Shown here one piece after another: positions 25,661 to 35,106 of a stretch of DNA of 64,000 bases. The notes beneath the pieces were generated by a model. That model worked only from the letters and a program-made list of their open reading frames with translations, did not search any database and had not been told where the DNA came from. This stretch comes from Filimonas lacunae (lineage in GTDB: Bacteria; Bacteroidota; Bacteroidia; Chitinophagales; Chitinophagaceae). Position numbers and translations under genes: made by a program. The DNA is taken from contig NZ_AP017422.1 in the NCBI RefSeq assembly GCF_002355595.1, positions 6,824,823 through 6,888,822 on the forward strand. Direction: 5' to 3'. Positions within the stretch are counted from its first letter, which is position 1; each line of letters starts with the position of its first letter.

Positions 25661-28378
25661 CTAAACGGACATTGCTTTTCGCTTTTTATAGAACACGTAG
25701 CCTGTTGCAGATAATACACCTGTAACAACTGCTACGCAAGCCAACACATAATACCATAGCCAGGCACTTTGCAGGCGCACAGGTTGCAGGTGACCGCTAT
25801 ATTCAAAAGTGGCCCAGTAGTAAGGCAGTTGCAAAACAGCGTTATCATTATGCAGTAACAGCCACTCTTTTCTTGCGGCATACAGCGCCATTGCTGCATC
25901 GGGTTGCCGGGCCAGTTGTTTATAAAACAAGGCCGATAACTCCACAGCAGTGTTGTCGTTCACATTCCACAAACTACCCAGCACGCCACCGGCACCTGCT
26001 GCTATAAAACCTCTTTCCAGGCTGTTGACGCCTTCACCTTTGAGCAAAACACCTTCTGCAGTGCCACAGGCACTTAACACCACTATGGCAGGATTAAACC
26101 GGGTAAATTGCAAATCGGAAAGAAAAAAAGGCGCGTCGTACAATTGCAACATCGGTTCTGGCTGTGCAGAAGTATGCATGCTCACATGCAATACAGCCGC
26201 CTTTGCTATCTCGTTTACAAATGTGGGGTAAGTTGCCAGTGAGTCGAGAAAATACCGGCCTTTAACTTCATTGCTCAGCATATCATACTCCTTTCGGTTA
26301 TCCAGCATCACCCGGCTTTGTTGCTGATTGATGCCTACAAAAAAACCACTAAGCCCTCCTTGGTGATATACCATGTTTTGCTGGGAGTACCATGTTTGCA
26401 GCGAATAGGCTTTGGAAATAACTGCCTGTTTGTACAAATAAGGCCACTGGCTGTAATTGTTACTAAACCTGTCAGCAGTTACCAGCGCATCAAAAGGCAG
26501 GTAATTAAACGCGCCATCCGCCACAAGCAGGTAACGCAGGCCTTTTTTCCAGGTGTAGTTAGCAAATACCGCCTGATATATAAATGCGCAATGATGATAA
26601 AATGTTTCAGGCGCGTTGAACATGGCCCCAGGGCCGCGGGCAAACCAATGCTGCATAAACTGTACAATAGAATCGCTTAGCAATACCTGGTTGCTTACCC
26701 TATGTATTGCTCCTATACCTGTTGTAGTGGCTTCTATCAAATAATGCTGGTTGGCTCCTTCATAAAAAACAAGCGCAACCACATTTTGGGGAATAGCAGC
26801 CAGCAAGGTGGTTACCGGCAACTGTTGTTGCAACGCATCTGTTTGTTGTATAGTTTCGCGATGTTCTTTTTGTAATAATGCAAGCTGGTATTCCGTTTGC
26901 TCCAGCAGCTTTTGCATGTTTGCGTTATTGCCGGATGCTAATAATTCATGCCGGTAATACGTAATGGCTTGTTGCAACTGCCGCTGTTTACGCTGTACAG
27001 AATCGCCTGTTGCCAATAAGGATGTGCCAGCTTTACGGCTTAACCTTTCTTCCAGCAATACCTGCGCTTTTGACAATTCTGTTATCTGTAGCAACTGGTT
27101 AGCATATACACGGTTGCCGGTAGCTTCCCATAACGAGTAGGCCAGTGCTACCGCCGCATCGGCCCTGGAGCGGGTTACCGCTATCTCTCTTAACTTGGAT
27201 GCTGTATAAAAAAACTCCTGCCTTAAAATGTGTTGCGCTTGTAGCGATACCATAAACCATTGCAAGGCATCCTCTTTCTTACCTAAAGCCTGCAAACTTT
27301 TGGCTCCTCCTTCCAAAGCATCACCAATAGTATTTTCTCCATATAAACGATCGCCTGCCGGAGGTTGCTGCAAATGGGATTGCCACCCCGGCAGCAGTAA
27401 CGATAAAGACTGCGTAAAGCAGGCCATTGCAGCATCTGCATGGCCTGTTTGCAGGTATACATTTCCGGCCAGCACCTGTAGCTTGGCTTTTTCGCGCTGG
27501 CGGGAAGCAGGATAGTATTGCTGATATAAAGCAATGGCCTGCTGCACATATGCCTGCGCCCGGGCAGGCTGTTTACTGTATAAAGCAATGGTGGCCATTT
27601 GCTGTAAAGCGCTTCCATACCAATATACGTGCTGTTCATCCCCTTTATGCAACTGCAAAATGTCCAATGCCCGTTTGCAATACCAGGCAGCGCTGTCATA
27701 TTGCTGTTGCTCGGTGAGGATATCGGCGTAAGTATTCAATAGTAAACCGGCAATAGCCGTTCCTTTACCTGCCTGGGCCATAGCTTCCCTGCAATAGGCA
27801 ACTGCCATTACAGAATCGCCTTGCCACCGGGCGCATACTGCCATATTACCCAGCACAGAAGCCACCTGTATCCGGTCGCCCATTTTCTGCGCCAGTGCCA
27901 ATGTTTTACGATGGATATGTAAAGCCAGCCCATAATCGGCCAGCCGCGTGTAATTATTGCCAAGGGGCTTTAATACGTATTCTATAACCTGAGCATCGGG
28001 CAGTGGATAGCTTTCGTAAAAATGCAAGGCATTTTCATAAGCCGAAATGGAACTCAGTATATTTCCGGTTTGTAGCTGGTAATAACCTTGCAGGGCCAAC
28101 ATATCAAACCAGGTAAGCCTTTCGCGATACGTGTGGTAATTGCGCCATGCTTTTTGCGGAAGGTGCATTAATAGCGTTAATCGCTGTGCAGGATTTTCAT
28201 CTACATAATCCAGTTGCGCATTTATCCACTCTTCCAGCAAATCCTGTTGTTGAAGTTGCTGTAATTTCTGTTGTAAAGCAGGTGGCAGGCTAAGAGAATC
28301 GGCTCGGGCCTGTATAGTAAAGCAACAGCTGGCTACCGCTGTTAAAACAACTATTATTGTACGCCAACCATAATGCAT
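25661..28378 (-). CDS. Exported TPR-CHAT protease-like protein, 905 aa
   Basis: The order is a signal peptide (~1-26), many tetratricopeptide repeats (~70-440, for example AISAYENALHFYESYPLP), a coiled coil around 460-510, and a CHAT domain (~530-860). The CHAT domain holds the caspase-like pair: His735 in LHVSMHTS and Cys771 in VVLSACGTAEG, followed by GFIAAGAGGVLGSLW. A C-terminal membrane helix (~873-895) with KKRK follows. The catalytic domain should lie in the periplasm, anchored to the inner membrane. TPR-CHAT enzymes cleave specific partners, and in type III-E CRISPR systems one such enzyme cuts a sigma-factor inhibitor. Here a sigma/anti-sigma pair lies in the same gene cluster. The target is unknown. 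Confidence 0.93.
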   Translation of the reverse strand: MHYGWRTIIVVLTAVASCCFTIQARADSLSLPPALQQKLQQLQQQDLLEEWINAQLDYVDENPAQRLTLLMHLPQKAWRNYHTYRERLTWFDMLALQGYYQLQTGNILSSISAYENALHFYESYPLPDAQVIEYVLKPLGNNYTRLADYGLALHIHRKTLALAQKMGDRIQVASVLGNMAVCARWQGDSVMAVAYCREAMAQAGKGTAIAGLLLNTYADILTEQQQYDSAAWYCKRALDILQLHKGDEQHVYWYGSALQQMATIALYSKQPARAQAYVQQAIALYQQYYPASRQREKAKLQVLAGNVYLQTGHADAAMACFTQSLSLLLPGWQSHLQQPPAGDRLYGENTIGDALEGGAKSLQALGKKEDALQWFMVSLQAQHILRQEFFYTASKLREIAVTRSRADAAVALAYSLWEATGNRVYANQLLQITELSKAQVLLEERLSRKAGTSLLATGDSVQRKQRQLQQAITYYRHELLASGNNANMQKLLEQTEYQLALLQKEHRETIQQTDALQQQLPVTTLLAAIPQNVVALVFYEGANQHYLIEATTTGIGAIHRVSNQVLLSDSIVQFMQHWFARGPGAMFNAPETFYHHCAFIYQAVFANYTWKKGLRYLLVADGAFNYLPFDALVTADRFSNNYSQWPYLYKQAVISKAYSLQTWYSQQNMVYHQGGLSGFFVGINQQQSRVMLDNRKEYDMLSNEVKGRYFLDSLATYPTFVNEIAKAAVLHVSMHTSAQPEPMLQLYDAPFFLSDLQFTRFNPAIVVLSACGTAEGVLLKGEGVNSLERGFIAAGAGGVLGSLWNVNDNTAVELSALFYKQLARQPDAAMALYAARKEWLLLHNDNAVLQLPYYWATFEYSGHLQPVRLQSAWLWYYVLACVAVVTGVLSATGYVFYKKRKAMSV

Positions 28379-28402
28379 GCAGGCCCGTTTGCCTAAAAGT
28401 AA

Positions 28403-30373
28403 TTAAAATTTCCAGCTGGCATAGGCCATCAATACCTGGTAAGCCGGATTGGTGTATTGCAGGAAACGGAATCCGATAGACGGCCCTACGCGTACACGCC
28501 CCACCTGCACATCGGCAAACAAGGCCCCCCGCCAGGTATCAAAGGAATTAGTAGTGCTGGTTTCTTCTTTATCGGCCAGTGCGGGTGCGCCCTGGGTAGC
28601 GGGATCAATTACTGCTCTGTACATCTGGCGCGTGGTTTTATGCAAAGTGGCGCTTACCAGCACACCCGTGCCGGCACCCAGCCAGGAATTAAAGTTATAG
28701 CGCAATGATAAAGGCACCACTTCTATAGTGGCCACCCGCACCTTATTATACCGTTCGCGGTAAATCAGTTTGTAATCGCGGTTATCAATGAGCGTATCGC
28801 CCCCATCCCTGCGGGCAATAAAATGCTCGTAGCTACTTTGACGCTGTACAAACAACTCCCATTGCCAATAGCGCTTGTAAGGAGCGTATTCAGACAACGT
28901 AACACCCAGCGTTGTATTCCTGTTACCAATATCCGGTTTATCGCCAGGCAAAAAGCCATACCCCAGTATTACACCGGGAGATACTCCTTTTTTAAAGCGA
29001 CCGGTAGACCGGTTGGTGTAAATAGGTTCATTTTTATCAAACACAATAGAAGCGCTGCTTACAAATGACCGCTTTACCATTCCCTTTCCAAAATGAAGTT
29101 TATACTTAATATAACCCATGGTTGAATCCGGATCGTTTACTCCATCCTGTAAAGTACCAGGCAGGTAAATATTGGAGAAAACAAACTGCACACTGTCTTT
29201 ATGAATGATCGTATCTATACAGCTGCCACCTGCATAAGCCGAGTCGCACCAGCGGCAGGCAGGCTTCGATTCCACTAACTCAACAGTTCCCGTATTTAAC
29301 ATACCGGGCACCACTACTGTAACAGCCACTTTTTTAGCCGGACCTTTACCAGTGTTCTGAAAACGTACTTTATATACAATATCCCGGCTTTTACCCGTAA
29401 CGCGGTAATTCATCCGGCTGTTTTTCAGCATCATTTTGTTAGGATCGTGGGAAGCCACAATAGGCAGCTCCAGGTTAAACCTTTCCATTTCCAGAGCAGG
29501 ATCGTCGGGTATAAACAAACCTGTGATCGTTACTACAGCATTAGTATCTTTTATCATTTCGGGCAAGGTGTTCAGCTGTAAAAACATAAACCGCTCTTCC
29601 TGCTGCTGCACCTGCTCTACCCTGTATACGTTTTGTGTTTGGAAGGTATTGATCTCCTGCTTTAGCGCCTGCATTAATTGTGTTCTTGCCACCGGCTTTT
29701 CATAATAGGGTGCTGACGCAGTAAACAAACCAGCCTTCTCCTTTCCATTATCCGGCTGCCAGCCTGCATAGGCCCATAGGGAGTCCATCCCTATTTTACG
29801 CTCCTGGTGGTAAGTGCGTGCATCTGCCATATCAAAGCTGCTTTGTGCAAACTGCTTTTCGTTGTATAGCAGCATTACAGAACCATTAACGGGAGTGGAT
29901 GTTTTTTTATTTCTGTAGCCTAATACCACAACCATATCCTCTCCCGGCAAAGGCATACAATTGGCTTTCATTTCCAATGCGCCCTCCCCGCTAAAAAAAG
30001 TGGCAGGTGTGTTAGCCGCCAGTATGGTTTTGGTTTTCACTTTTACAGGGCGTGGCAGGCTGCGGGGCTTTTTACCATCATCGTAATTATTGGTAGCAAA
30101 TAAACGTATGTTGTAAGTGCCGGTATCTTTATATACGTGCTGCGGCTCTTTCGCAAAACTAAAGCTACCATCGCCCAACTCCCAAAAGTAGCTGTAAAAA
30201 GCTTCCGGCGCACCTGCCACCTGCCGTAGCGGCCGCAATACAGCCTGTAGCTTTACACGGTTATCTTCTGTCTGGGCCTGAATTTGTGCCAGAGCCGTAT
30301 CCGGCGCCTGGGCGGTTACACGTTGCATACAGCAAAATGCAAGGGGCAGCAATAGTTGTGGGCTTAAACGCAT
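28403..30373 (-). CDS. PKD-domain outer-membrane beta-barrel protein, 656 aa
   Basis: After a ~21-residue signal peptide, a PKD domain is seen at ~40-105 (YFWELGDGSFSFAKEPQHVY, then DTGTYNIRLFATN). Residues ~310-465 resemble the DUF11-like domain of Bacteroidota surface proteins (HDPNKMML, YKVRFQNTGKGPAKKVAV, SASIVFDKNEPIYTN). The last ~190 residues alternate polar and hydrophobic strands and end in aromatic Phe (YASWKF), the usual end of an outer-membrane barrel. It lies 24 bp upstream of the TPR-CHAT gene on the same strand. It may act as a surface sensor or scaffold for the module. Confidence 0.82.
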   Translation of the reverse strand: MRLSPQLLLPLAFCCMQRVTAQAPDTALAQIQAQTEDNRVKLQAVLRPLRQVAGAPEAFYSYFWELGDGSFSFAKEPQHVYKDTGTYNIRLFATNNYDDGKKPRSLPRPVKVKTKTILAANTPATFFSGEGALEMKANCMPLPGEDMVVVLGYRNKKTSTPVNGSVMLLYNEKQFAQSSFDMADARTYHQERKIGMDSLWAYAGWQPDNGKEKAGLFTASAPYYEKPVARTQLMQALKQEINTFQTQNVYRVEQVQQQEERFMFLQLNTLPEMIKDTNAVVTITGLFIPDDPALEMERFNLELPIVASHDPNKMMLKNSRMNYRVTGKSRDIVYKVRFQNTGKGPAKKVAVTVVVPGMLNTGTVELVESKPACRWCDSAYAGGSCIDTIIHKDSVQFVFSNIYLPGTLQDGVNDPDSTMGYIKYKLHFGKGMVKRSFVSSASIVFDKNEPIYTNRSTGRFKKGVSPGVILGYGFLPGDKPDIGNRNTTLGVTLSEYAPYKRYWQWELFVQRQSSYEHFIARRDGGDTLIDNRDYKLIYRERYNKVRVATIEVVPLSLRYNFNSWLGAGTGVLVSATLHKTTRQMYRAVIDPATQGAPALADKEETSTTNSFDTWRGALFADVQVGRVRVGPSIGFRFLQYTNPAYQVLMAYASWKF

Positions 30374-30410
30374 ATAGTATACTATTCTATAAATATAAGC
30401 TAAATGCCAA

Positions 30411-30430
30411 AACCGGCCTTACGGCCGGTT
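30411..30430 (-). terminator. Terminator of the lipoprotein gene at 30481
   Basis: AACCGGCC (30411-30418) pairs perfectly with GGCCGGTT (30423-30430). On the minus strand TTTTGG follows. It would separate, or attenuate transcription into, the downstream PKD and CHAT genes. Confidence 0.75.
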
Positions 30431-30480
30431 CGACGTTTTCATAAAGTAAGGGCTCAATCCTTCCCCCCGGAGGATTTTCC

Positions 30481-31461
30481 TTATTGAATACCGGCCAGGA
30501 AGCTGTCAACCTCTGACTGGTCAGCTCTATGTATAGCAGCCTGTATATCCATGTTGGCTGTAATAGTGATGGTTTGTGTACCAAACTGAATATATCCATT
30601 GCTATCCTTACCCATAATTACCAGGTCGGCAGTTAAACCAATAGGTAAAGAATTTTGATAAGATTCAAACTTTTGTAAACTGTAGCTGTAAGGCAGCGTA
30701 ATAACAGTGGCAATGTTTTTAAACACCAGCATCACCTGTAAGTCAGTAACAGTACTGTCATCCTGGAATACGGGAGTAGCCCTGATAGTAGTTTTAGGAT
30801 TAGGATCGCTGTAAAACCTATCGCAGTTTACCCATGTAAAGCCTGGTAAAGAAAAGCTGTAGCTGTTAGGACCATTACCAAACGGAGCATAAGGAGCGGC
30901 TACCCAGGTTAAAGGATTGCCCTGTGGCTGCTGTCCATTCACACCACCTTCTCTTTTTTCCTGCACAAACAGCCCCATGTCTTTATTGTTAAGCACTTTA
31001 GGCACCTCTACCATTGCAGCACTATCGGCTTGCCTGTTTACACCCAGTACATTATCGCCTTGTTTAGCCTGCAACAGAAACTCACCACCCGACTCCAGCA
31101 GCTGGCCGTTAGATTCCGTCATAACACCTGATAACAGCACATCTTTTTTACTTAATATCTCTTTTAAGGTAACTGTTACGTTGCCACTTACTACATTTCC
31201 AAAACCATCAATAAAAGCCCCGGGCTTAAAGGTTACTTTGGTTCCTTTTGCCCCGGTAATGGTAAAGCCTGTGGTGGCGTTACCGGTAAAGCTTTGTGTG
31301 GGTACAGTATATTTAGCCAGGAAATCATCTGCTTTTAATGGCGTAGAAGCTGGCAGGTCATTGTTTTTTTTGCAGGCGGCAGCTATGCTGCATATAGCTA
31401 TAGCTGTAAGAAAATTCTTTACAATGCGATTTGTCATTTTGCTGGTGTTAAACGTTTTCAT
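30481..31461 (-). CDS. Lipoprotein of unknown function in the CHAT-sigma cluster, 326 aa
   Basis: The signal sequence ends in a lipobox (ICSIAAAC, Cys30 with the first ATG, Cys22 if the second ATG is used). Residues ~65-140 form a beta domain (GFTITGAKGTKVTFKPGAF and SGNVTVTLKEILSKKD, then LESGGEFLLQAKQ). This domain is seen in other Bacteroidota surface lipoproteins, sometimes with carboxypeptidase-like regions. No active site is recognisable. It is divergent from the sigma factor gene, with a shared ~200-bp AT-rich promoter region, and upstream of the PKD and CHAT genes. It is likely part of the same regulon. Confidence 0.8.
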   Translation of the reverse strand: MKTFNTSKMTNRIVKNFLTAIAICSIAAACKKNNDLPASTPLKADDFLAKYTVPTQSFTGNATTGFTITGAKGTKVTFKPGAFIDGFGNVVSGNVTVTLKEILSKKDVLLSGVMTESNGQLLESGGEFLLQAKQGDNVLGVNRQADSAAMVEVPKVLNNKDMGLFVQEKREGGVNGQQPQGNPLTWVAAPYAPFGNGPNSYSFSLPGFTWVNCDRFYSDPNPKTTIRATPVFQDDSTVTDLQVMLVFKNIATVITLPYSYSLQKFESYQNSLPIGLTADLVIMGKDSNGYIQFGTQTITITANMDIQAAIHRADQSEVDSFLAGIQ

Positions 31462-31681
31462 ACAATCATGTTTTAAATGCCTACTCTGTTATCGCTTTTC
31501 GGCTACTGCGTTTGCTTGTTCATGAGTATATCAGCAGCACCGTTTTTTTGTTACCCCCTTTTTTCAACTTTTTTTCCATTATTTTTATTGAAACGATCTG
31601 TTTTGTACTAAATCATTATTTATCAGCAGCTTAATACATACCGACCAGCGCTATATTACCGCGCTTACTACCAACGATACC

Positions 31682-32191
31682 GTGGTAGTGAAGGAAATTT
31701 ATACGCGCTACGCCCATAAGGTGAAGTATTATATATTGGCCAACAGCGGTGATGAAAATGACGCAGCAGATATTTTTCAGGAGGTGCTTACGGATATCTA
31801 TAACCAGGCTACACATAAGCAGCTACAGCTTACCTGCCCTTTTGAACCATTCCTGCTATTATTATGTAAGCGCAAATGGCTGAATGAATTAAAAAAAAGA
31901 GGGCGTAACCCGGTAACAAAAGATAGTGATGATGTATTTATAGGAGAAGATGTATTTGCACAGGCAGAAATAATGCAGCAACAGGAACAAAGACTGCAGG
32001 CTTTTTGGGCATGCTTTGAAAAACTGGGCAGCTCGTGCAAAGACATTTTAAAGCACAGCCTGCAAGGTAGTGCGCAGGAAGAAATTGCCGCACAGCTAAA
32101 AGTGAGCTACGGCTACCTGCGTAAAAAGAAAAGCGAATGCATGGCGGCATTAACGAAAATGATTTATTCACACTTATCCGGAAAAGAATAA
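31682..32191 (+). CDS. ECF-type sigma-70 factor, start unclear
   Basis: Sigma region 2 is visible (EIYTRYAHKVKYYIL, DENDAADIFQEVLTDIYNQ) and so is a C-terminal region 4 helix-turn-helix (GSAQEEIAAQLKVSYGYLRKKK). The first legal start is GTG at 31682, which would cut off the beginning of region 2. The same frame is open upstream to 31592 and encodes LIHTDQRYITALTTND directly before the GTG, which looks like the normal N-terminus of this family. That frame contains no ATG, GTG or TTG; the expected Met position reads TTA-ATA. The gene may use a rare start or have lost its own. The anti-sigma gene follows one base after the stop codon. Confidence 0.88.
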   Translation: MVVKEIYTRYAHKVKYYILANSGDENDAADIFQEVLTDIYNQATHKQLQLTCPFEPFLLLLCKRKWLNELKKRGRNPVTKDSDDVFIGEDVFAQAEIMQQQEQRLQAFWACFEKLGSSCKDILKHSLQGSAQEEIAAQLKVSYGYLRKKKSECMAALTKMIYSHLSGKE

Positions 32192-32192
32192 T

Positions 32193-32930
32193 ATGGCAAA
32201 CACATACACATTTGAAGATATTGCCCGCTATACATCCGGAGATATGTCTGCCGAAGAGCAGGCCGCTTTTGAAGCTGCCCTGCCACAACAACCCGAATTG
32301 CAACAAAAAGTGGCGTTACACAGGGAGGTGGAACAAACATTACAACAGCAATTTGCTGCCGACCCGGTGAAAGAGCAGCTGCAACAAACCATGCAGCAGT
32401 TAAGAGCTGCGCATTTTACAGCGCCTGTATCTAAAGCGAAAGTAGTATTTACCCGTTTTCGTATGGGTGCTATTACAGCAGCAGCGGCAGCTGTTATTGC
32501 GGTAATGATATGGCAACCCTGGCAAAAAGATTTGTATAGCAGCTTTGCCCCAACACAGATGGTGGCCAATGTAGAAAGAGGAGATAATACCGATAGTTTA
32601 CTACTGCAAGCTACCACTGCTTTTAATAAGGAAGATTATGCAACAGCAGTTACATTATTGCACAGTGTAACACAACTGCAACCGCAAAACAGTTTTGCAC
32701 AGTTTTATTATGCAGTAGCATTGACACATATCAACAATATGATAGCAGCCCGGCCGGTGTTCACTCAATTGTATAGTGGAAATTCAGCCTTTAAATATGA
32801 TGCGGCGTTTTATATGGCACTGAGCTATATAAAAGAAAAGAATACGAAAGAAGCAGGTATATGGTTACAGAAAATTCCGGTAGACGCGGTTATTTATGCT
32901 AAAGCACAAAAGCTACTTCAACAATTGTAA
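32193..32930 (+). CDS. Membrane anti-sigma factor with periplasmic TPR domain, 245 aa
   Basis: The N-terminal ~65 residues resemble the cytoplasmic anti-sigma domain of Bacteroidota (TFEDIARYTSGDMSAEEQAAFEAAL) without zinc-binding Cys/His. A single membrane helix lies at ~90-107 (AITAAAAAVIAVMIWQPW), and the periplasmic part (~125-245) has tetratricopeptide-like repeats (AFNKEDYATAVTLLHSVTQL). It starts one base after the sigma factor gene and is surely co-translated. It likely holds the sigma factor at the membrane until a periplasmic signal, perhaps proteolysis, releases it. The adjacent exported CHAT protein is an attractive candidate for that step, by inference only. Confidence 0.82.
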   Translation: MANTYTFEDIARYTSGDMSAEEQAAFEAALPQQPELQQKVALHREVEQTLQQQFAADPVKEQLQQTMQQLRAAHFTAPVSKAKVVFTRFRMGAITAAAAAVIAVMIWQPWQKDLYSSFAPTQMVANVERGDNTDSLLLQATTAFNKEDYATAVTLLHSVTQLQPQNSFAQFYYAVALTHINNMIAARPVFTQLYSGNSAFKYDAAFYMALSYIKEKNTKEAGIWLQKIPVDAVIYAKAQKLLQQL

Positions 32931-32935
32931 TACGG

Positions 32936-33331
32936 CTAAGCAGATAAAATTTGTTTCAGGTTTTCAAAGTTCACAGGCTTTACTATATAGTCTGTTACCT
33001 CTGAATAGTTCTTTGCCTTTTCCATATCATCCTGCCTGAGTGAAGAGCTTACTACGTATACAGTGATCTTACGGCTAAGAGTGGGTGTCATTTTTACAAA
33101 GTTGTCTAAAAACTCCCAACCATCCATTACAGGCATATTAATGTCTACCATAATTACCTCCGGAAGCAAATCGCTGCATGCTTTCCTGGGATCCAGGTAA
33201 TCCAATGCTTCTTCGCCGTTTTTAAAGGTTAGCACATCGCTGCAGAAATCGTAAAACTGAATCAGTTTTTTAACGCCGAATACATACACCTGGTCATCAT
33301 CGATAATGCAGGCCATCTGTTTTTTACTCAT
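32936..33331 (-). CDS. Single-domain response regulator (CheY-like), 131 aa
   Basis: A receiver domain alone: the acidic pair in CIIDDDQVYVFG, phospho-acceptor Asp63 in VIMVDINMPVMDGWEFL, Ser/Thr in VYVVSSSLRQDD and Lys in DYIVKPVNFENL. There is no output domain. It overlaps the end of the histidine kinase gene by four bases (ATGA), so the two are translationally coupled and form a pair. Such receivers usually act through protein contact or a phosphorelay. It is convergent with the anti-sigma gene, only five bases away. Confidence 0.95.
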   Translation of the reverse strand: MSKKQMACIIDDDQVYVFGVKKLIQFYDFCSDVLTFKNGEEALDYLDPRKACSDLLPEVIMVDINMPVMDGWEFLDNFVKMTPTLSRKITVYVVSSSLRQDDMEKAKNYSEVTDYIVKPVNFENLKQILSA

Positions 33332-34881
33332 GAAAGAAATATTTTAAAAGTAGCACCTTTGTCTACCTCGCTGATCACTTCAATTTTTCCGCCCATAGCT
33401 TCCACCTGGTTTTTGGTAATGAACAGTCCCACTCCTTTGGCATCTGCATTACCATGAAAGGTATTATACATGCCAAACAGCTTTTGCCCATAACGCGCAA
33501 GATTAATGCCAATCCCATTATCCGTAATCTCTAACACCTTTCTGCCCCCTTCTTCATGGTAACTGACCTCTACCACAGGCAACCTGTTGGGATGCCGATA
33601 CTTAATAGCATTTGATAAACAATTCAACAAAATACTCTCCAGATAAGCCGGGCTGTAATTGATGGTTACTTCGGCCGGCACATTATTGATAATTAAAGCT
33701 TTGTGCAAGCCTATTTCGCCTGCCATAGCTTCTGTAGCTTTATGTATATATTCCCTTAAATACAGCACTGTACGCTGCTTTTTTATATTGGCCTGGATGG
33801 AAATAACGTCATTTAAATGCTGCATTGTCTCGCTTAACTGCGCCGATACCTTTTTTAAATGCTCCATTAGTTCCTGCTTCTCTTCTTCCGTCTTGGTCTC
33901 GTCAATGATATACAATAGCATTTCCAGGTTACCGGTGTGCGTGCGCAGATTGTGTGATACTATATGCGCGAAATTAGTGAGCCGCTTATTTTGCTCACTG
34001 ATAATGTCCAACGTTTGTTTTAATTGTATCTCTTTCTCTTTGGCTTCCGAAATATCTGCATGTGTGCCTAATACCCGTAGAGGTTTGCCATCTTCTGTCC
34101 ACGAAATAACCTTACCCCTATCCAGCACCCATTTATACGAACCATCCTTACACATAACTCTATGCTCGTTGGTATAGATGGTAGTTTTACCCATAAAGTG
34201 CGCATGCATATCGGCAAAATACCTATCCTTGTCATCAGGATGCACACGTTTATCCCATTCTGTACAGGAGTTGCCCATTTCATTTTCTGTAAAGCCCAGC
34301 ATCGCTTTGCATTGTGCTGAGTAAAACACCTCTCCTGTTTGCACATTCCAATCCCATATACCATCTCCAGAACCTTCTAATGCAAACTGCCAGCGCTGTT
34401 CACTTTCTTTATAAGCTTCCTCTACTATTTTACGGTCGGTAATATCTTCTATCTGTGATACAAAATGCAGCACGTTGCCTTCCTCGTCGCGCACCAGCGA
34501 TACGTTCAGCAGGCCCCATACAATGCTGCCATCTTTATGAAAATATCTTTTCTCTATCTGGTAATATTCCCGCTTGCCTGCCACCAGTTCGCGCAGCAGT
34601 AACAAATCGGCTTCCAGATCGTCAGGATGTGTAATATCCTGGAATGTAATAGCATATAATTCATCCTTCGTGCAACCCGTAAAGTCGCACAGGCGTTTGT
34701 TTACTTTAATCCACCTTCCCTGAGGAGAAACAATAGCCATCCCAATAGCCGAATACTCGAATGCGCCCCGGAAACGTTCTTCACTTATTTTCAGTTCGTC
34801 CTGTATTAAGCGCTCACGTGGCTTATCTCCTTTTTCGCTTATATAGTTGTAATCGCTTTCCATGCAACATGAGGTAATCAT
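33328..34881 (-). CDS. PAS-domain sensor histidine kinase, 517 aa
   Basis: Two PAS domains (~30-150 and ~155-275) are seen; the second has the PAC-like end DGKPLRVLGTHADISE. A dimerization/phospho-acceptor helix carries VSHNLRTHTG (His310 if ATG 34881 is the start; an ATG at 34863 is also possible). The HATPase domain has LLNCLSNAIKYRHP (N box), ITDNGIGI (G1) and AKGVGLFITK (G2). There is no signal peptide or membrane helix, so it senses a cytoplasmic signal. Its partner is the overlapping CheY-like protein. It lies downstream of the polysaccharide utilization locus but is separated by ~225 bp with a hairpin. Confidence 0.93.
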   Translation of the reverse strand: MITSCCMESDYNYISEKGDKPRERLIQDELKISEERFRGAFEYSAIGMAIVSPQGRWIKVNKRLCDFTGCTKDELYAITFQDITHPDDLEADLLLLRELVAGKREYYQIEKRYFHKDGSIVWGLLNVSLVRDEEGNVLHFVSQIEDITDRKIVEEAYKESEQRWQFALEGSGDGIWDWNVQTGEVFYSAQCKAMLGFTENEMGNSCTEWDKRVHPDDKDRYFADMHAHFMGKTTIYTNEHRVMCKDGSYKWVLDRGKVISWTEDGKPLRVLGTHADISEAKEKEIQLKQTLDIISEQNKRLTNFAHIVSHNLRTHTGNLEMLLYIIDETKTEEEKQELMEHLKKVSAQLSETMQHLNDVISIQANIKKQRTVLYLREYIHKATEAMAGEIGLHKALIINNVPAEVTINYSPAYLESILLNCLSNAIKYRHPNRLPVVEVSYHEEGGRKVLEITDNGIGINLARYGQKLFGMYNTFHGNADAKGVGLFITKNQVEAMGGKIEVISEVDKGATFKIFLS

Positions 34882-35002
34882 ATAGATTACAAAGGTCTTA
34901 ACACTGTGGAAATTATACGATTAGAATGCTATTAATAAGCCTGCCGGATATTAATAACACATTAAAGAAACACTATATTACACCCTATATAAAAATGGCT
35001 GC

Positions 35003-35026
35003 TTTTACCCGGAAAAAAGGGTAAAA
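35003..35026. promoter_or_regulatory. TTTTACCC/GGGTAAAA hairpin element
   Basis: A perfect 8-bp inverted repeat (35003-35010 with 35019-35026) has an A-rich loop, in the gap between the histidine kinase start and the end of the lipoprotein gene. It could terminate the PUL transcript or be a regulatory site for the kinase gene. Its core resembles the repeated element at 469-541. Confidence 0.4.
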
Positions 35027-35106
35027 ACGGCCATTTCCTTCCCAAATATCTTTCACTTTTCCCGGTTTGCAGCAGAATAAACCGGTTTCGCGTAAACTGC
35101 CGGTTG

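Noticed and set aside
30387-30599. 70-codon frame overlapping the lipoprotein gene at 30481
   Set aside because: It lies in the 3' end and terminator region of a clear gene and lacks a plausible start context.
35003-35026. Hairpin as a certain terminator of the PUL
   Set aside because: No clear U run follows on the minus strand directly after the stem, so it is listed as a possible regulatory element only.
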